The notes under the pieces were generated by a model. That model saw only the letters and a program-made list of their open reading frames with translations. It was not told where the DNA came from and searched no databases. Position numbers and translations under genes: made by a program. Shown piece by piece: positions 1 through 9,141 of a stretch of 64,000 nucleotides of DNA. This stretch comes from Arachnopeziza araneosa (taxonomy: Eukaryota > Ascomycota > Leotiomycetes > Helotiales > Arachnopezizaceae): contig QYAI01000007.1 of NCBI GenBank assembly GCA_003988855.1, positions 248,001 to 312,000 of the forward strand, given 5' to 3'. Every line of letters begins with the position of its first letter. Position 1 is the stretch's first letter.

Positions 1-169
1 AGAGGTGATGGAGGCTACGGCCGTGGGCTATCAATCAGTGGCAAGGGGACCGACGATTTAGCCCGGAAGCGCGGGAAACTCCAGACGTGCGAGTGGAGTG
101 GGTGGTGGCAGGCAGTTCGTGGGAAGTGTCAGAGAAGGGCAGCAGCAACTAGGCGTCGGTAGGGAGGTT

Positions 170-218
170 GTAGGTGTAGGTATAGGTGTAGGTGTAGGCG
201 TAGGCGTAGGCGTAGGCG
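170..218. repeat. GTAGGY hexamer minisatellite
   Basis: About eight tandem copies of a six-base unit run here. The first units are GTAGGT and the later ones GTAGGC, with one TATAGG variant, so the array has a sharp change of unit. It resembles the fungal telomere unit TTAGGG only loosely and is not telomeric. Confidence 0.85.
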
Positions 219-266
219 GCGGAGGAGGTGTAGATAGGTCGGCGGCCACTCTCTGCTGGTCCAGGT

Positions 267-327
267 TGGTAGTGGTAGTGGTAGTGGTGGTGGTGGTGGT
301 GGTGGTGGTGGTGGTGGTGATGGTGGT
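267..327. repeat. TGG/GGT trinucleotide repeat
   Basis: A run of GGT/TGG triplets, with AGT variants at its left end, covers about 60 bases. The G-rich strand could form a G-quadruplex. No supported gene covers it. Confidence 0.85.
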
Positions 328-1473
328 CGAGTCGATTCCTTTGCCTGCTTGCTGCTTGCTGCTTGCTCACTCTGCTCTGGAAAAGAAGAGCACCGCACCG
401 CCAACCGCCCCTACGAAGCGACCCTATCAAGGCCGTGGGCGGGAGATCTTCCAGACCGACATCATCCAGCCACGACGAAACCATGGCAATTGTGAACCCA
501 ACGCCTGACCGTCGTCCCGATGGATTGTTGCTGGCTGTGTCTGCGTCGGTTAGTTCTTCTCGCCGTCAGTTGGGTATAGCAAAGATCGAGAGGCGCCATG
601 AGGAGGTAAATAGCAGACAGACATCTCGACGCCATCCATCCCCAGGCCAGTCCAGATAGGGTGTTGGTGCCTGGCTGCTTTTACCTGACGTGCTGAGCTG
701 CTGGATCCGGCCGGTGGGCTCACCAGCAGTGGGAACGGCGACACAAGGCCAGCCAGGCTCGGAGGAGGGAGGGAGAGCATCATCGATGGCCCAGGAACAG
801 CCTCAGATGCAGAAACAGAGGTTGGACGTGCTGGCTGCGCAAGGCGACCGGTCTTTGCTGCGTTTGAGAGAGCTCTCGGTTGATACAGCGGCAGGCAAGC
901 TGGCATACGAGCAGAGCGATAGCTGGACCTGGGTAGGTAGGAGACGAGACAACACCAGAGGATTCCAAGGGGAGCGGGAGGCAGAGGAGGAGGGAAGGGG
1001 AAGCAGAGCACGCAAAGGAGACGGGGCGGAGGCCGTCTTATGTAGAAAATGCCGAAGGGAAGTGAAATTCGTCGACCTGTTTGGACAGGACAGGGCCAGT
1101 CTTTTTTTAATCACGCTTCTGGAAGTCGTGACAGCTCAAAGCACGGATAAGCATCGCTGCTGATGCATGGTTGGAAAAGCCACGGTCGACAACGTCGATC
1201 CAAATACAGTTCCTCGTGCCTCTACCCATCTTACACAGCCCAATCGCCGCCAGGTTACAAGTCAGATTCCATGCTGCTCCCCTCCCTCTCTCTGTCTTTG
1301 CTTTGGGACGGCCCTCCGAGATCTGGATGTCTTGCCTGGCTGCGAGCGGACGTGGGAGATTCGCCCATGATGCTCTCTCTTCACATGGAGATGACCCGCC
1401 TGTGTCCCGAGTCCAAAGACTCGTCCTCATCTTCACAAGCATCCGTCAACCCATCCTCATCGCTGCGTCGCCC

Positions 1474-1503
1474 TTCTCCTCCTCCTCCTCCTCCTCCTCC
1501 CCC
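1474..1503. repeat. CCT trinucleotide repeat
   Basis: About nine perfect CTC/CCT triplets in gene-free DNA. Confidence 0.8.
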
Positions 1504-2197
1504 ACCTCGTGCGACCTGCGACTACTTTCTCCCCAAGGCGTCCGAGATGATTTCAATCTACGAGCCGTCACCAAAAGTATCACAGGGACTCCTGGGACCA
1601 CAGGAATCCGCGTCTTCACGCTGCTGGCAGAGCAGCATCTGGGTGCAAAGACACCGCACGCTCGCCGGGCAGACGTCGTATGATTGAGGAGAGCGTAAAT
1701 TTCAACGGGAGGCGTTCTTAGAATCTCCTCCAGCAAGGATGCGTGATTGACGCAGCCAGAAGGGCCTTGCATGAGACAACGCCCAATCTTCTGCTTCAGA
1801 TCCACGCCTGGGTGAACATGGATAGATTGGGCTGTTGAGCAAATGGGGGTGGATAAAAGGAAGCACTGCATGTTACCGTTCCTGTTCTGTTCCTGCTGCG
1901 GACCTCCCAAGAGAGAGGGACTGGCTGGTGTGGTGCAGCAGCGGATTCCCGGCCCATTTTCTTTTTTCTTTTCTTTTCTTCTCCCCCAAAAATCCCCGAT
2001 GAGAATGAGAATTCCAAGGTGGAACGCAGCGAGCGATACGGGATCGCTGGAAGGCAACGCCAATCATTGAACCCATCCCCATCCCCCAGCCCAGTCCGGG
2101 CTTAATTAAGCGAGCATCTGGAGATGTAACGACCAACCTGCAGACAAGACGCGTTTTAGTTGCACACAACTGCTGCTGTTTGGATAATCTCCCACAG

Positions 2198-3271
2198 ATG
2201 CCGAAACGAAAGGCGACGAATTTGGGCCATGACAACGAGCCACGCCGATCCAGCCGGAGAGGACCAACAGGGAAAGACGCCGCCGCCGCGACGGAGACAC
2301 AGACGCCCACGCCAATACTAAAGTCGGCGAAGACTCGCAGAGTCAAGAAGCAAGAACCTACATCAGCGGCTACAAATCATGACCAAACAACGGGAGCTGA
2401 AGATTCGGTGGGTTTCAATAGTCCTATATCACGTCTCAATCCAACTCCTTCCATCTCAAATTCACCAATAGTCACGTGGGGACCATTCTTGATTCCCGTG
2501 CGAATTCTAATCTGCCGATAGAAGAAGTCTCCCAAACCGGCCAAAGAAGAACTAGGCGAATCCAAGCCAGTCAAAACCAAAGCCAAACCTGCTACCACCA
2601 AAAAACCCAGCACCGATGCAGAAACTCCCACAGGCCGACAATACTGGCTCATGAAAGCTGAGCCAGAAACCCGTCTGGAAAATGGCCAGGACATATCCTT
2701 TAGCATCGATGATCTCGCCGCCAAAACCAGTCCCGAGCCATGGGACGGGATCCGGAACTACGGAGGTACCTCCTCCCTCCTCCCTCCATCAAGAACTCTA
2801 CTAACACCCTTCAGCACGCAACAATCTCCGCGCGATGAAAACGGGCGATCTAGCATTCTTCTACCACTCCTCGTGCAAGATCCCCGGCATCGCTGGAATA
2901 ATGGAGGTTGTACAGGAACACTCGCCTGACCTTTCAGCTCATGATCCAGACAAACCTTATTATGACCCGAGTTCTAAACCCGAGGATCCCAAGTGGAGTG
3001 TCGTGCATGTTGAATTTCGGAGGAAGCTAAAGGAGCTAGTCACGTTGAAAGAGGTGAGTCTTCTTGACAAAGATTTTTGGATGTCATCTTACAGATGCGG
3101 ATGCTAATTGCCAAAATTCAGCTCAAGGAATGGCAGAAGGAAGAAGGGCATCCGTTGAAAGATATGCAAATGCTTCGAATGGGGAGGATGAGTGTTAGTA
3201 AAGTCAGTGTGGGAGAGTGGGACTTTTTGACCGGGATTATGAACGAGAGGGGGGAGGATGTGGATCTGTGA
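2198..3271 (+). CDS. EVE-domain protein (thymocyte nuclear protein 1-like)
   Basis: Four exons (2198-2407, 2522-2765, 2815-3053, 3122-3271) join in frame to give 280 residues. The first about 110 residues are basic and Lys/Pro/Thr-rich, beginning MPKRKATN, and look like a disordered, probably nuclear N-terminus. The rest is an EVE domain, a PUA-like fold. It starts at YWLMKAEPE, passes through WDGIRNYGARNNLRAMK with GDLAFFYHS just after it, and ends with MLRMGRMSVSKVS. EVE domains are known or suspected to bind modified bases in nucleic acids; the human relative is THYN1. The junction at 2765/2815 restores the conserved NYxARNNLRAM motif exactly, which supports the introns. An in-frame ATG at 2180 would add six residues. 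The target of this protein is unknown. Confidence 0.92.
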
Positions 3272-3466
3272 GATGTGTGACTGCTAGTAAGTTGTGTAGC
3301 GACATTAGGCAAGGTAGACAGACATACATGTATTGATACTCAATTCTACATTTTAGTAACTCGGACTAAATGGGACATGTGGACAGCATCAAGAAATCAC
3401 TCTCGCATCGCAAACTCAACAGCACGGTCTCATGTTACACTTTCCGGATCTCATGTACAACCCTTC

Positions 3467-4033
3467 CTAACCAAGAACATTGTCCAATTCTCCTCTCCAA
3501 GCCGCCCAGCTGATACAAGGACAACAAACCAGCCCTCCAATCACGACACAGATGTATCCACAACCACAAGGTAGATCCACGCACGGGTTGGTGACAGCGG
3601 CGAAACAACCAACGCCGTAGCAGCACGGGGAGTTCTGGTCCTCGCAGCAGCAGCAGCAGCAGCAGCGTCGCTGTTGTCTCGGCGGTGGCGACGGCGCCGA
3701 TGGAGGTTGCGGTGCCGCGTCGGCTGGTGCTTGCGAGTGGGCAAGATACACGGGCCGAGGCGCGCGGAGTGACGGCTGTGCGCGGATTGGAAGCGGCGAG
3801 AAGAAATCTGATGATGGTGCGTTGTGGTAGGTGTATGGAGGCGGTGGGTCGAGAGGGATCTCCTGGAATGGTGGTTCGGCAGCTCGTGGTGTGGTAGCAG
3901 GACCATTCAACTCGTCGGCGGGCTTTGGACCAGAGCTTGTGTTTTGAGACGCTGAACGAGAGTGGCGTAATGCAGGTGGTGATGAGACTCGATTGGAACT
4001 TGTTTCTGCTACGACTCCCCACCACTCAGACAT
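3467..4033 (-). CDS. uncharacterised cysteine-rich protein with poly-Cys run
   Basis: A single-exon frame of 188 residues starting MSEWWGVV (ATG at 4033). The N-terminal two thirds is Pro/Ser/Ala-rich and looks disordered, with a PPPPYTY motif. The last 65 residues hold a run of seven cysteines encoded by a CTG/CAG repeat, then paired cysteines (PCC, GCF, NPC, PCGCGY) and a short hydrophobic stretch, ICVVIGGLVCCPCISWAA, that could insert into a membrane or be palmitoylated. I do not recognise the family. The patterned cysteines after the repeat and the uninterrupted frame favour a real gene. Its start lies 624 bases from the start of the divergent gene at 4658. A metal-binding or membrane-anchored role would be guesswork. 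Confidence 0.55.
   Translation of the reverse strand: MSEWWGVVAETSSNRVSSPPALRHSRSASQNTSSGPKPADELNGPATTPRAAEPPFQEIPLDPPPPYTYHNAPSSDFFSPLPIRAQPSLRAPRPVYLAHSQAPADAAPQPPSAPSPPPRQQRRCCCCCCCEDQNSPCCYGVGCFAAVTNPCVDLPCGCGYICVVIGGLVCCPCISWAAWRGELDNVLG
3643..3665. repeat. CAG trinucleotide repeat inside a coding region
   Basis: Seven CAG triplets on the + strand. Read on the minus strand as TGC they encode the seven-cysteine run of the 3467-4033 gene. Repeat expansion or contraction would change the number of cysteines directly. Confidence 0.9.
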
Positions 4034-4657
4034 TGCGGATTTCAAGGTGGTTGTTGGTAGAAAGTAGAGGCAGCGGAAGAGATCAACAGGAAGGTTTGCT
4101 GTATGATGATTGTTCGCGTGCAGTCGCGATGGAAGATATGACCGAGGAGGATAAACAGATCACTCTGATGAACTCTGAGACTTCTTTGACTCAGGAGAGC
4201 TGTCCTCGAATCCTGTGGATGTTCTGGATCAGCGGGATTGTTATGACGTCGTGTCATATCTCCGAGGTTATTGGCACGCTCAACAGGAGCAAACATTCAG
4301 AGATGAATGATATCTTGTTGGTGAAAGGGGGACCCTTAAAAAGCCATTGTCTTGCTTAGCTGGTCAAGACTGGACTTACAACAAAGGTCGGTTGTGAAAC
4401 GAAGCAAACAGGTCGGGACGTTTCTTTGTCCTCTCCAGATGTATAGATCTGACAAAGGACTTGTTCTCTCCGCCATCCAGATGTAGGACTGCAAAACAGT
4501 CAGAGCACTGTGAGTTATGAGCGGACTCACAGGCTGCGGGTTGTCCTCATCACACTCACAAGATTCAATAGACATCTTTAAAAGAACGCCCTAATCAGAT
4601 CTCTCTCAGCAGATTCCACTCTAGATACCTTCATCTTTTCCACCCGTCTCACCCAAG
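4034..4657. other. divergent intergenic region
   Basis: This lies between the starts of the cysteine-rich gene (-) and the 232-residue protein (+), so it probably holds both promoters. No conserved motif or credible extra gene is seen; a long open frame at its left end is unlike any known protein. Confidence 0.5.
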
Positions 4658-5356
4658 ATGGATACTCACACCAAATGGGAAGCCACCCATCACTCCTACT
4701 GGACCTCCCTCCGCGAAGCCGTTGCGACACTATCAGCTCTCGAGCCCCCCCTCACCAGGTACGAAAACGACTCCCTCGTGGCCCTGATCGCTCTCACTAA
4801 AGCACAACAGCGCATCGTAGATGCCCTGCTGGCATACCTTGACTTCATCGACTTCCTGGAGACGCGCCAGGACCTCTACAGAGCATGTCAACGAGCGGAG
4901 GCCGACTTCTTGCGTGCTCTGGTATCGCTTCAGAGATACCGCGCGCATGGCAGATTTGGTTTCCTGCTCCAGATGATCAGAGAGGAGGCTTGTCGGGCCG
5001 AGGAGAGGTTGATGCTCAGCTATGATCTTCTCTCTGCCTGGGACGAGACCTGGGAGGATGAGATTACCGCCGTTGAGAGCTCCGCTTCTTGGGACGGCTT
5101 CGATCCTACCCCGTCCAGCTCTCTCCCCAGCCAGGAACTTCCTTCCTCAGCACGCTACTCTGATGATTCTGGCGGAGCAGATCAGGAGTCTGGTGGTGTC
5201 TCACTCGACTGGGGAGATCTCGACCCGTGTGATCGAGATGCTCTCAGTGCCTTGTTGGGAGAAGAGGAAGCTCTGCCTGCGGAAGTCCCAGGAGGAGTTT
5301 CATTCGATGGGGAGCATCTAGATCCCGATGATCCAGACGCTCTTAAAATTGATTGA
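4658..5356 (+). CDS. uncharacterised helical protein with acidic C-terminal repeats
   Basis: One exon, 232 residues, starting MDTHTKWEATHH with a good context (AAGATGG). Residues 1-130 are rich in Leu, Ala, Glu and Arg in helical or coiled-coil pattern, for example LIALTKAQQRIVDALLAYLDF. The last 75 residues are acidic and Ser-rich and contain two related copies of a segment: GGVSLDWGDLDPCDRDAL and GGVSFDGEHLDPDDPDAL. The composition is normal coding and there is no signal peptide or membrane segment. I do not recognise the family. It may be a lineage-restricted gene. Confidence 0.6.
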   Translation: MDTHTKWEATHHSYWTSLREAVATLSALEPPLTRYENDSLVALIALTKAQQRIVDALLAYLDFIDFLETRQDLYRACQRAEADFLRALVSLQRYRAHGRFGFLLQMIREEACRAEERLMLSYDLLSAWDETWEDEITAVESSASWDGFDPTPSSSLPSQELPSSARYSDDSGGADQESGGVSLDWGDLDPCDRDALSALLGEEEALPAEVPGGVSFDGEHLDPDDPDALKID

Positions 5357-6314
5357 GGGAGGAACTTGGTACTTTTGATCTAGGTAAAAGTCTCTCTCAA
5401 CCAACTCTCCGGCGGCTTCTTGTCTTCTGCGAGGTTAGAAATTTATAGAATTGAATTCTCACATCAAAACCATTCTGCAACTGTGAAAACCGCCCAGCAT
5501 AGTATCCAGCTCCTTCCGCATTCTAATCTAGCACATGTCTCGATCAACTGATTCGTCGATAAAAGTAAATCGATGTTTTTAGGATTTCATTGACATGTAA
5601 CTATAACTGATTCATGTCGTGTATAGTAGGAAGATCAAGAACGACGGAGAAGGTTTGGCTATGCTACATACCTTGCGCATTGGAATCCACGTGAGCGAAC
5701 TTAAGATAGAGGAGAATAATTTTAACGCAGGAGGTTTTTAGTTCGCGTTCCAAAAACCATAAGGAGAGGGGTTTTGCAATGGTAGCTCATAGACGAATGG
5801 AGCAAACGGCAAACCAGGGGCCGCATATTCATGTCCACGAACGTCCTTGTCAACACTACCGTACCTACTACCCAGAGGCTTGTTCCGCATTCTCAAGCTT
5901 CGATCACTATTTTTCAGATTCTATGCCAATGAGATCATATCGATCAATCGACCCGAATCTGCATTCGTGATTCAAACAGTCATGTAGATAGGTTCGGATT
6001 CAGATCCGGGTCTGGATCTATATTTGGAGTCGGTAGTCGTCACATAGGGGAGGCTTGGGCGGGTTGGATGTCCACGGCTGCGTACGATGGATCTACTTCA
6101 TTCGTCTTCTCCGGAGGGGCGGACGACGTATGATTTAATCCTTCTAGACGGGAAAATAGTGATAAGTGTGGTTCATCGTATTTGCTAGGTCGTCTCCGAA
6201 AAGATCTCTGTTTCCCATATAAGCATCAGTTTCTTCTCTTTTCATGATTTCTCATCCATACAATCGTTGTCAACAGTCACTCGCTCAACTGTCGTCTCTC
6301 TATCCGCTCTCATT
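5357..6314. other. intergenic region, no gene seen
   Basis: AT-richer DNA downstream of the 232-residue gene. An ATG-initiated frame of 63 codons at 5779-5970 has no recognisable features. The motif CCATATAAGC near 6217 resembles a TATA element about 100 bases upstream of the broken secreted-protein gene. Confidence 0.45.
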
Positions 6315-6531
6315 ATGAATCTCAAACTTTGTTTTTGGCAGCAGTTACCCTTGCATTCCCTGCAGTAATTCAACGGTTGAGACTTCGAGTTCTAGTAACG
6401 CTACTTTCTTGCCCTCAGCCTCAGCCTCGGCATCATCCTCAACTTCAACGTCCTTGACGTCAATGGGTACAACCGTAGCAAATGGTGCAGAGCCACTTAT
6501 TGAAGGATATATTGCGGTGTTTTTGGTTTAA
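6315..6531 (+). pseudogene. remnant of a small secreted Ser/Ala-rich protein
   Basis: Three pieces of a typical fungal secreted or GPI-protein layout lie in order but in different frames. There is an ATG with MNLKLCF, then a signal-peptide-like core LAAVTLAFPAVIQ in a second frame, then a third frame reading TVETSSSSNATFLPSASA and further Ser/Thr/Ala repeats to a hydrophobic end EGYIAVFLV and stop TAA at 6529-6531. The frame breaks fall near 6334 and 6365. No GT-AG intron of credible length joins them. I read it as a gene broken by small indels, or a locus with sequencing errors. The family cannot be named. Confidence 0.35.
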
Positions 6532-6888
6532 GCCAGGCTTTGTTGGTGTAAAGGCATTGGAAGGGAAACATATTGAGAGAAGTAATAAAGTAATTGGCAA
6601 TGGTAACTGCATAGGTAGTCTGCCAATTGATGGGTTGTTACATGGATGAGAAGAGTCGATGAGAGATTAAGTAGGAACAATTCAAGAATTTGGAAAAATA
6701 TCGCTGCCATCATTTCAAATAGATGAGAATGTAGATGGAGCACGCGAGTCAAAGATAATGCAACGCAAATATGTATTGAGCTCATGATATTGTCGTTCTA
6801 AAAGAGAGAACTAGTGGGTATTTATAAATCACGACTCCAAACGCCTTGCGCTATCAACCATTTCCATTTATGCAGTGTAAGACACCAC
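6532..6888. other. intergenic region, no gene seen
   Basis: AT-rich DNA between the putative pseudogene and the stop of the membrane protein on the minus strand. It probably holds the 3' end of the latter transcript. Nothing else is seen. Confidence 0.5.
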
Positions 6889-7983
6889 TTACATTCTTGC
6901 ACCCACACCCAATCGATCCAGTTCTTCATCAGTAATCACTTTAACTCCCATTGTAGACACACTATCTACAGTTCGCTGACTAAAATTCCGTCCCAGTTCT
7001 CCATTGAGATGTCGTAGTGATCGACGATTGGAAGTCGGAGACAGAGCACTGCCTTTATTGTAAATGGGAATAGGATACATTCGTACTGAATGTAATTGTC
7101 CTAATACTGGGCTCTCACTCTGTCGCTGAAACAAACCTGGAACAGGACTCTTGGCTCCTCCTCCTAAGTATTGCCGGACAGCAGCCTCGAGAGAAGCTTT
7201 CTTTACTAATAGAGGCAGTGGCCTGGGCGAGACAATTGACATGGGACGTTCTGGTTCATAATTTGATTCAGAATGTAGGGTTCTAGGAGCTTCGACCATG
7301 GAATCGGTTGGGAAGCCCATTGTATCGTGCCTGTTCTGTGGTGATGCCGGTGAAGCTATTGGTGGTGGTGTGCGTGGTGGCATAATTAGAGAATGGAATG
7401 TGTCAGTTGAGCTTCGCGGCGAGGGTGTGTATGTAACGGTCTCCAAGTCCGAATAATGCCCTCCAGATGTCATGTTCTGGTTGAAGAAAAGTATACTTTC
7501 CCGGTCTGAGGTCATCACTTCTGGCCTGAATTCTGCCGTTTGTGATGGAATAAGACCTTGGGAGTTTGTTGGGTTCGAGGCGTTTGTTTGTGGAGAAAGA
7601 CTTTCTCGCCATCCTTGATTTGATTGACGGAAAGGCACGCCAGTAAAGCCACCCAGACTTTTATAAGTGATAACCCTTGAGTTTGAGCTTTCTGATAACC
7701 CTCTTTTCTTCTTCCATTGGCAGATGCATATGACGAGAGCTGAAAGTAAGAGCAGACCACCAAGCCCACCGAAAATAGCACCGAGCAGAGGTCCTTTCGA
7801 CACGCCTTTCGATGCTGACGTCGACGTTAACGTAGTAGCCGATGAAATTGAGTAGCCTGTCGATGTTGCCAACGAAGTTAATGTAGAAGTGACAAAGCTA
7901 GTCGTCTGGGATTGAGCAGTAGAGGTGGAAGTAAATCTATTTGGACCATCCTGCCCTCCACCCGGACGATCTGGAGCGTTCAT
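6889..7983 (-). CDS. single-pass membrane protein with Ser/Thr-rich ectodomain
   Basis: From the ATG at 7983 (MNAPDRPGGGQDG) the frame gives 364 residues. A Ser/Thr-rich stretch of about 60 residues, likely O-glycosylated, leads to a glycine-rich transmembrane segment (LLGAIFGGLGGLLLLSALVICICQ), then KKKR and a long Ser/Pro-rich cytoplasmic tail. The layout matches Mid2/Wsc-like fungal wall-stress sensors and other SKG6-type membrane proteins, but there is no WSC domain and no signal peptide in this exon. A 3' splice-like signal (CCGTTTCAG) just upstream of the ATG would join in phase to an exon encoding MSLSVPFKKK at about 8146-8175, so the N-terminus may be incomplete. Function as a sensor is inference. 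Confidence 0.65.
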   Translation of the reverse strand: MNAPDRPGGGQDGPNRFTSTSTAQSQTTSFVTSTLTSLATSTGYSISSATTLTSTSASKGVSKGPLLGAIFGGLGGLLLLSALVICICQWKKKRGLSESSNSRVITYKSLGGFTGVPFRQSNQGWRESLSPQTNASNPTNSQGLIPSQTAEFRPEVMTSDRESILFFNQNMTSGGHYSDLETVTYTPSPRSSTDTFHSLIMPPRTPPPIASPASPQNRHDTMGFPTDSMVEAPRTLHSESNYEPERPMSIVSPRPLPLLVKKASLEAAVRQYLGGGAKSPVPGLFQRQSESPVLGQLHSVRMYPIPIYNKGSALSPTSNRRSLRHLNGELGRNFSQRTVDSVSTMGVKVITDEELDRLGVGARM

Positions 7984-9141
7984 CTCTGACTGAAACGGAT
8001 TTAAAGGAAAAATATTCAATGAGCGAGAACAGGAAACAGTAGAAGAAAGTGAGTTGATAAGACATTAGGAAAGAAGAGAATTGGCATTGAAATATCCAAA
8101 AAAGGGTGAACGCGACTGAAGACGCGAATGCAACGAAAGGCTTACTTTTTTTTTGAATGGTACTGAGAGGCTCATCGCCTTACTTACAAGGTCAGGTCCG
8201 GCAAAAGCAAATTGTAGCGATCAAACGCGCAAACTTCAAACAGGAAACAAGGGATCGATACTATACTCGTCCAAGAGGATTGCGTGAACGCGTGGATGAG
8301 AGTGGATTGTGAGGTGGCGCAATGCGATAGTCCACTTGTGAGTCGGTGATAGAAGAGACAGCAGATCAATCATATTGTTTCTGACTGCGAGAACTGCGAG
8401 AGCTCTCATCTTGAGATCCCAGGTCTATCAGACAATGCAAATGACCCCACAATTGATTGATATGCGCATAACCATCAATTTCAGGAGGAGAGGCAGCATG
8501 ATCTGAAGACACACTATGACTTCATTGCCGCAAAAGCAACGAGCAAGTGGCGGTGATGGAGAGATAGGAGAGGGAGGAAAAAGGAAGAGGATGAGGATGA
8601 AGATGAAGATGAAGATGAAGATGAAGATGGATGCTAAAGAAGGAAGAAAAGATGAAGCTAAAGAAGGAAGAAAAGATGAAGCTAAAGAAGGAAGGAGAGT
8701 AAGGTGGAGCTGAGCTGAGCTGAGCTGAAGAAGTTGCGGGCGTTCGGCCGGGCACAGAAGCGAGCCAGCGGCGGCGTCTCCGCCCCCAACTGTCAACGAA
8801 CGAGACCAAGAGGCTGTCATTCATTCATTCACTCACCCCCAGAACGGCTGACATTTACTTAGCTGATCCCCTTCAAAGAGCAAACGGCTCCCATCTCTTC
8901 TGTCTTCTTCGCATCTCCAATACGATCACATAATCCCCGTCGTTCTTCAATTCCCTCCTCCTCCTCCTCCTCTTCCGCCTCCTGCATCTAGACGATCAAA
9001 GGAGCCCCGCGAGGCCATCCCAAAGATCAGCACCCAGCCCAAATAGCGCCCAGAATTTCTTATCGCAGCTGTGAAACAACCTTCACATCCAAGTCTCCTC
9101 CAAGTCGTCTGCGAACACGAACCCCTTCTCTCGATCGCGCT
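7984..9141. other. divergent intergenic region with purine-rich repeat
   Basis: This lies between the membrane-protein gene (-) and the kinase (+). It holds possible 5' exons of the former (strong donor GTAAGT near 8186 on the minus strand), a GATGAA/AAGAAGGAAG tandem array at 8589-8696, and CT-rich DNA before the kinase ATG. No separate gene is supported. Confidence 0.5.
8589..8696. repeat. GATGAA array plus 24-bp tandem repeat
   Basis: A hexamer GATGAA run (8589-8630) is followed by three copies of a 21-24-base unit of the form GATGAAGCTAAAGAAGGAAG. One strand is almost pure purine for about 100 bases. It lies 450-550 bases upstream of the kinase start. Confidence 0.85.

Larger units (their letters stand above)
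1..2197. other. gene-free low-complexity region at left edge
   Basis: I find no reading frame here with recognisable protein character. Long open frames come from simple repeats and read as poly-Gly/Val, poly-His or poly-Pro on opposite strands. The stretch holds a GTAGGY minisatellite, a TGG trinucleotide run, a TCC run near 1474-1503 and several pyrimidine tracts. It could contain the 5' leader and promoter of the EVE-domain gene that starts at 2198. No left-hand neighbour gene is visible. Confidence 0.6.

Noticed and set aside
149..508. Long open frames on both strands rich in Gly, Val, His or Pro
   Set aside because: They come from the TGG and GTAGGY repeats and have no non-repeat protein content.
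5779..5970. 63-codon ATG frame in the intergenic region
   Set aside because: No signal peptide, domain or similarity, and composition unlike neighbouring genes.
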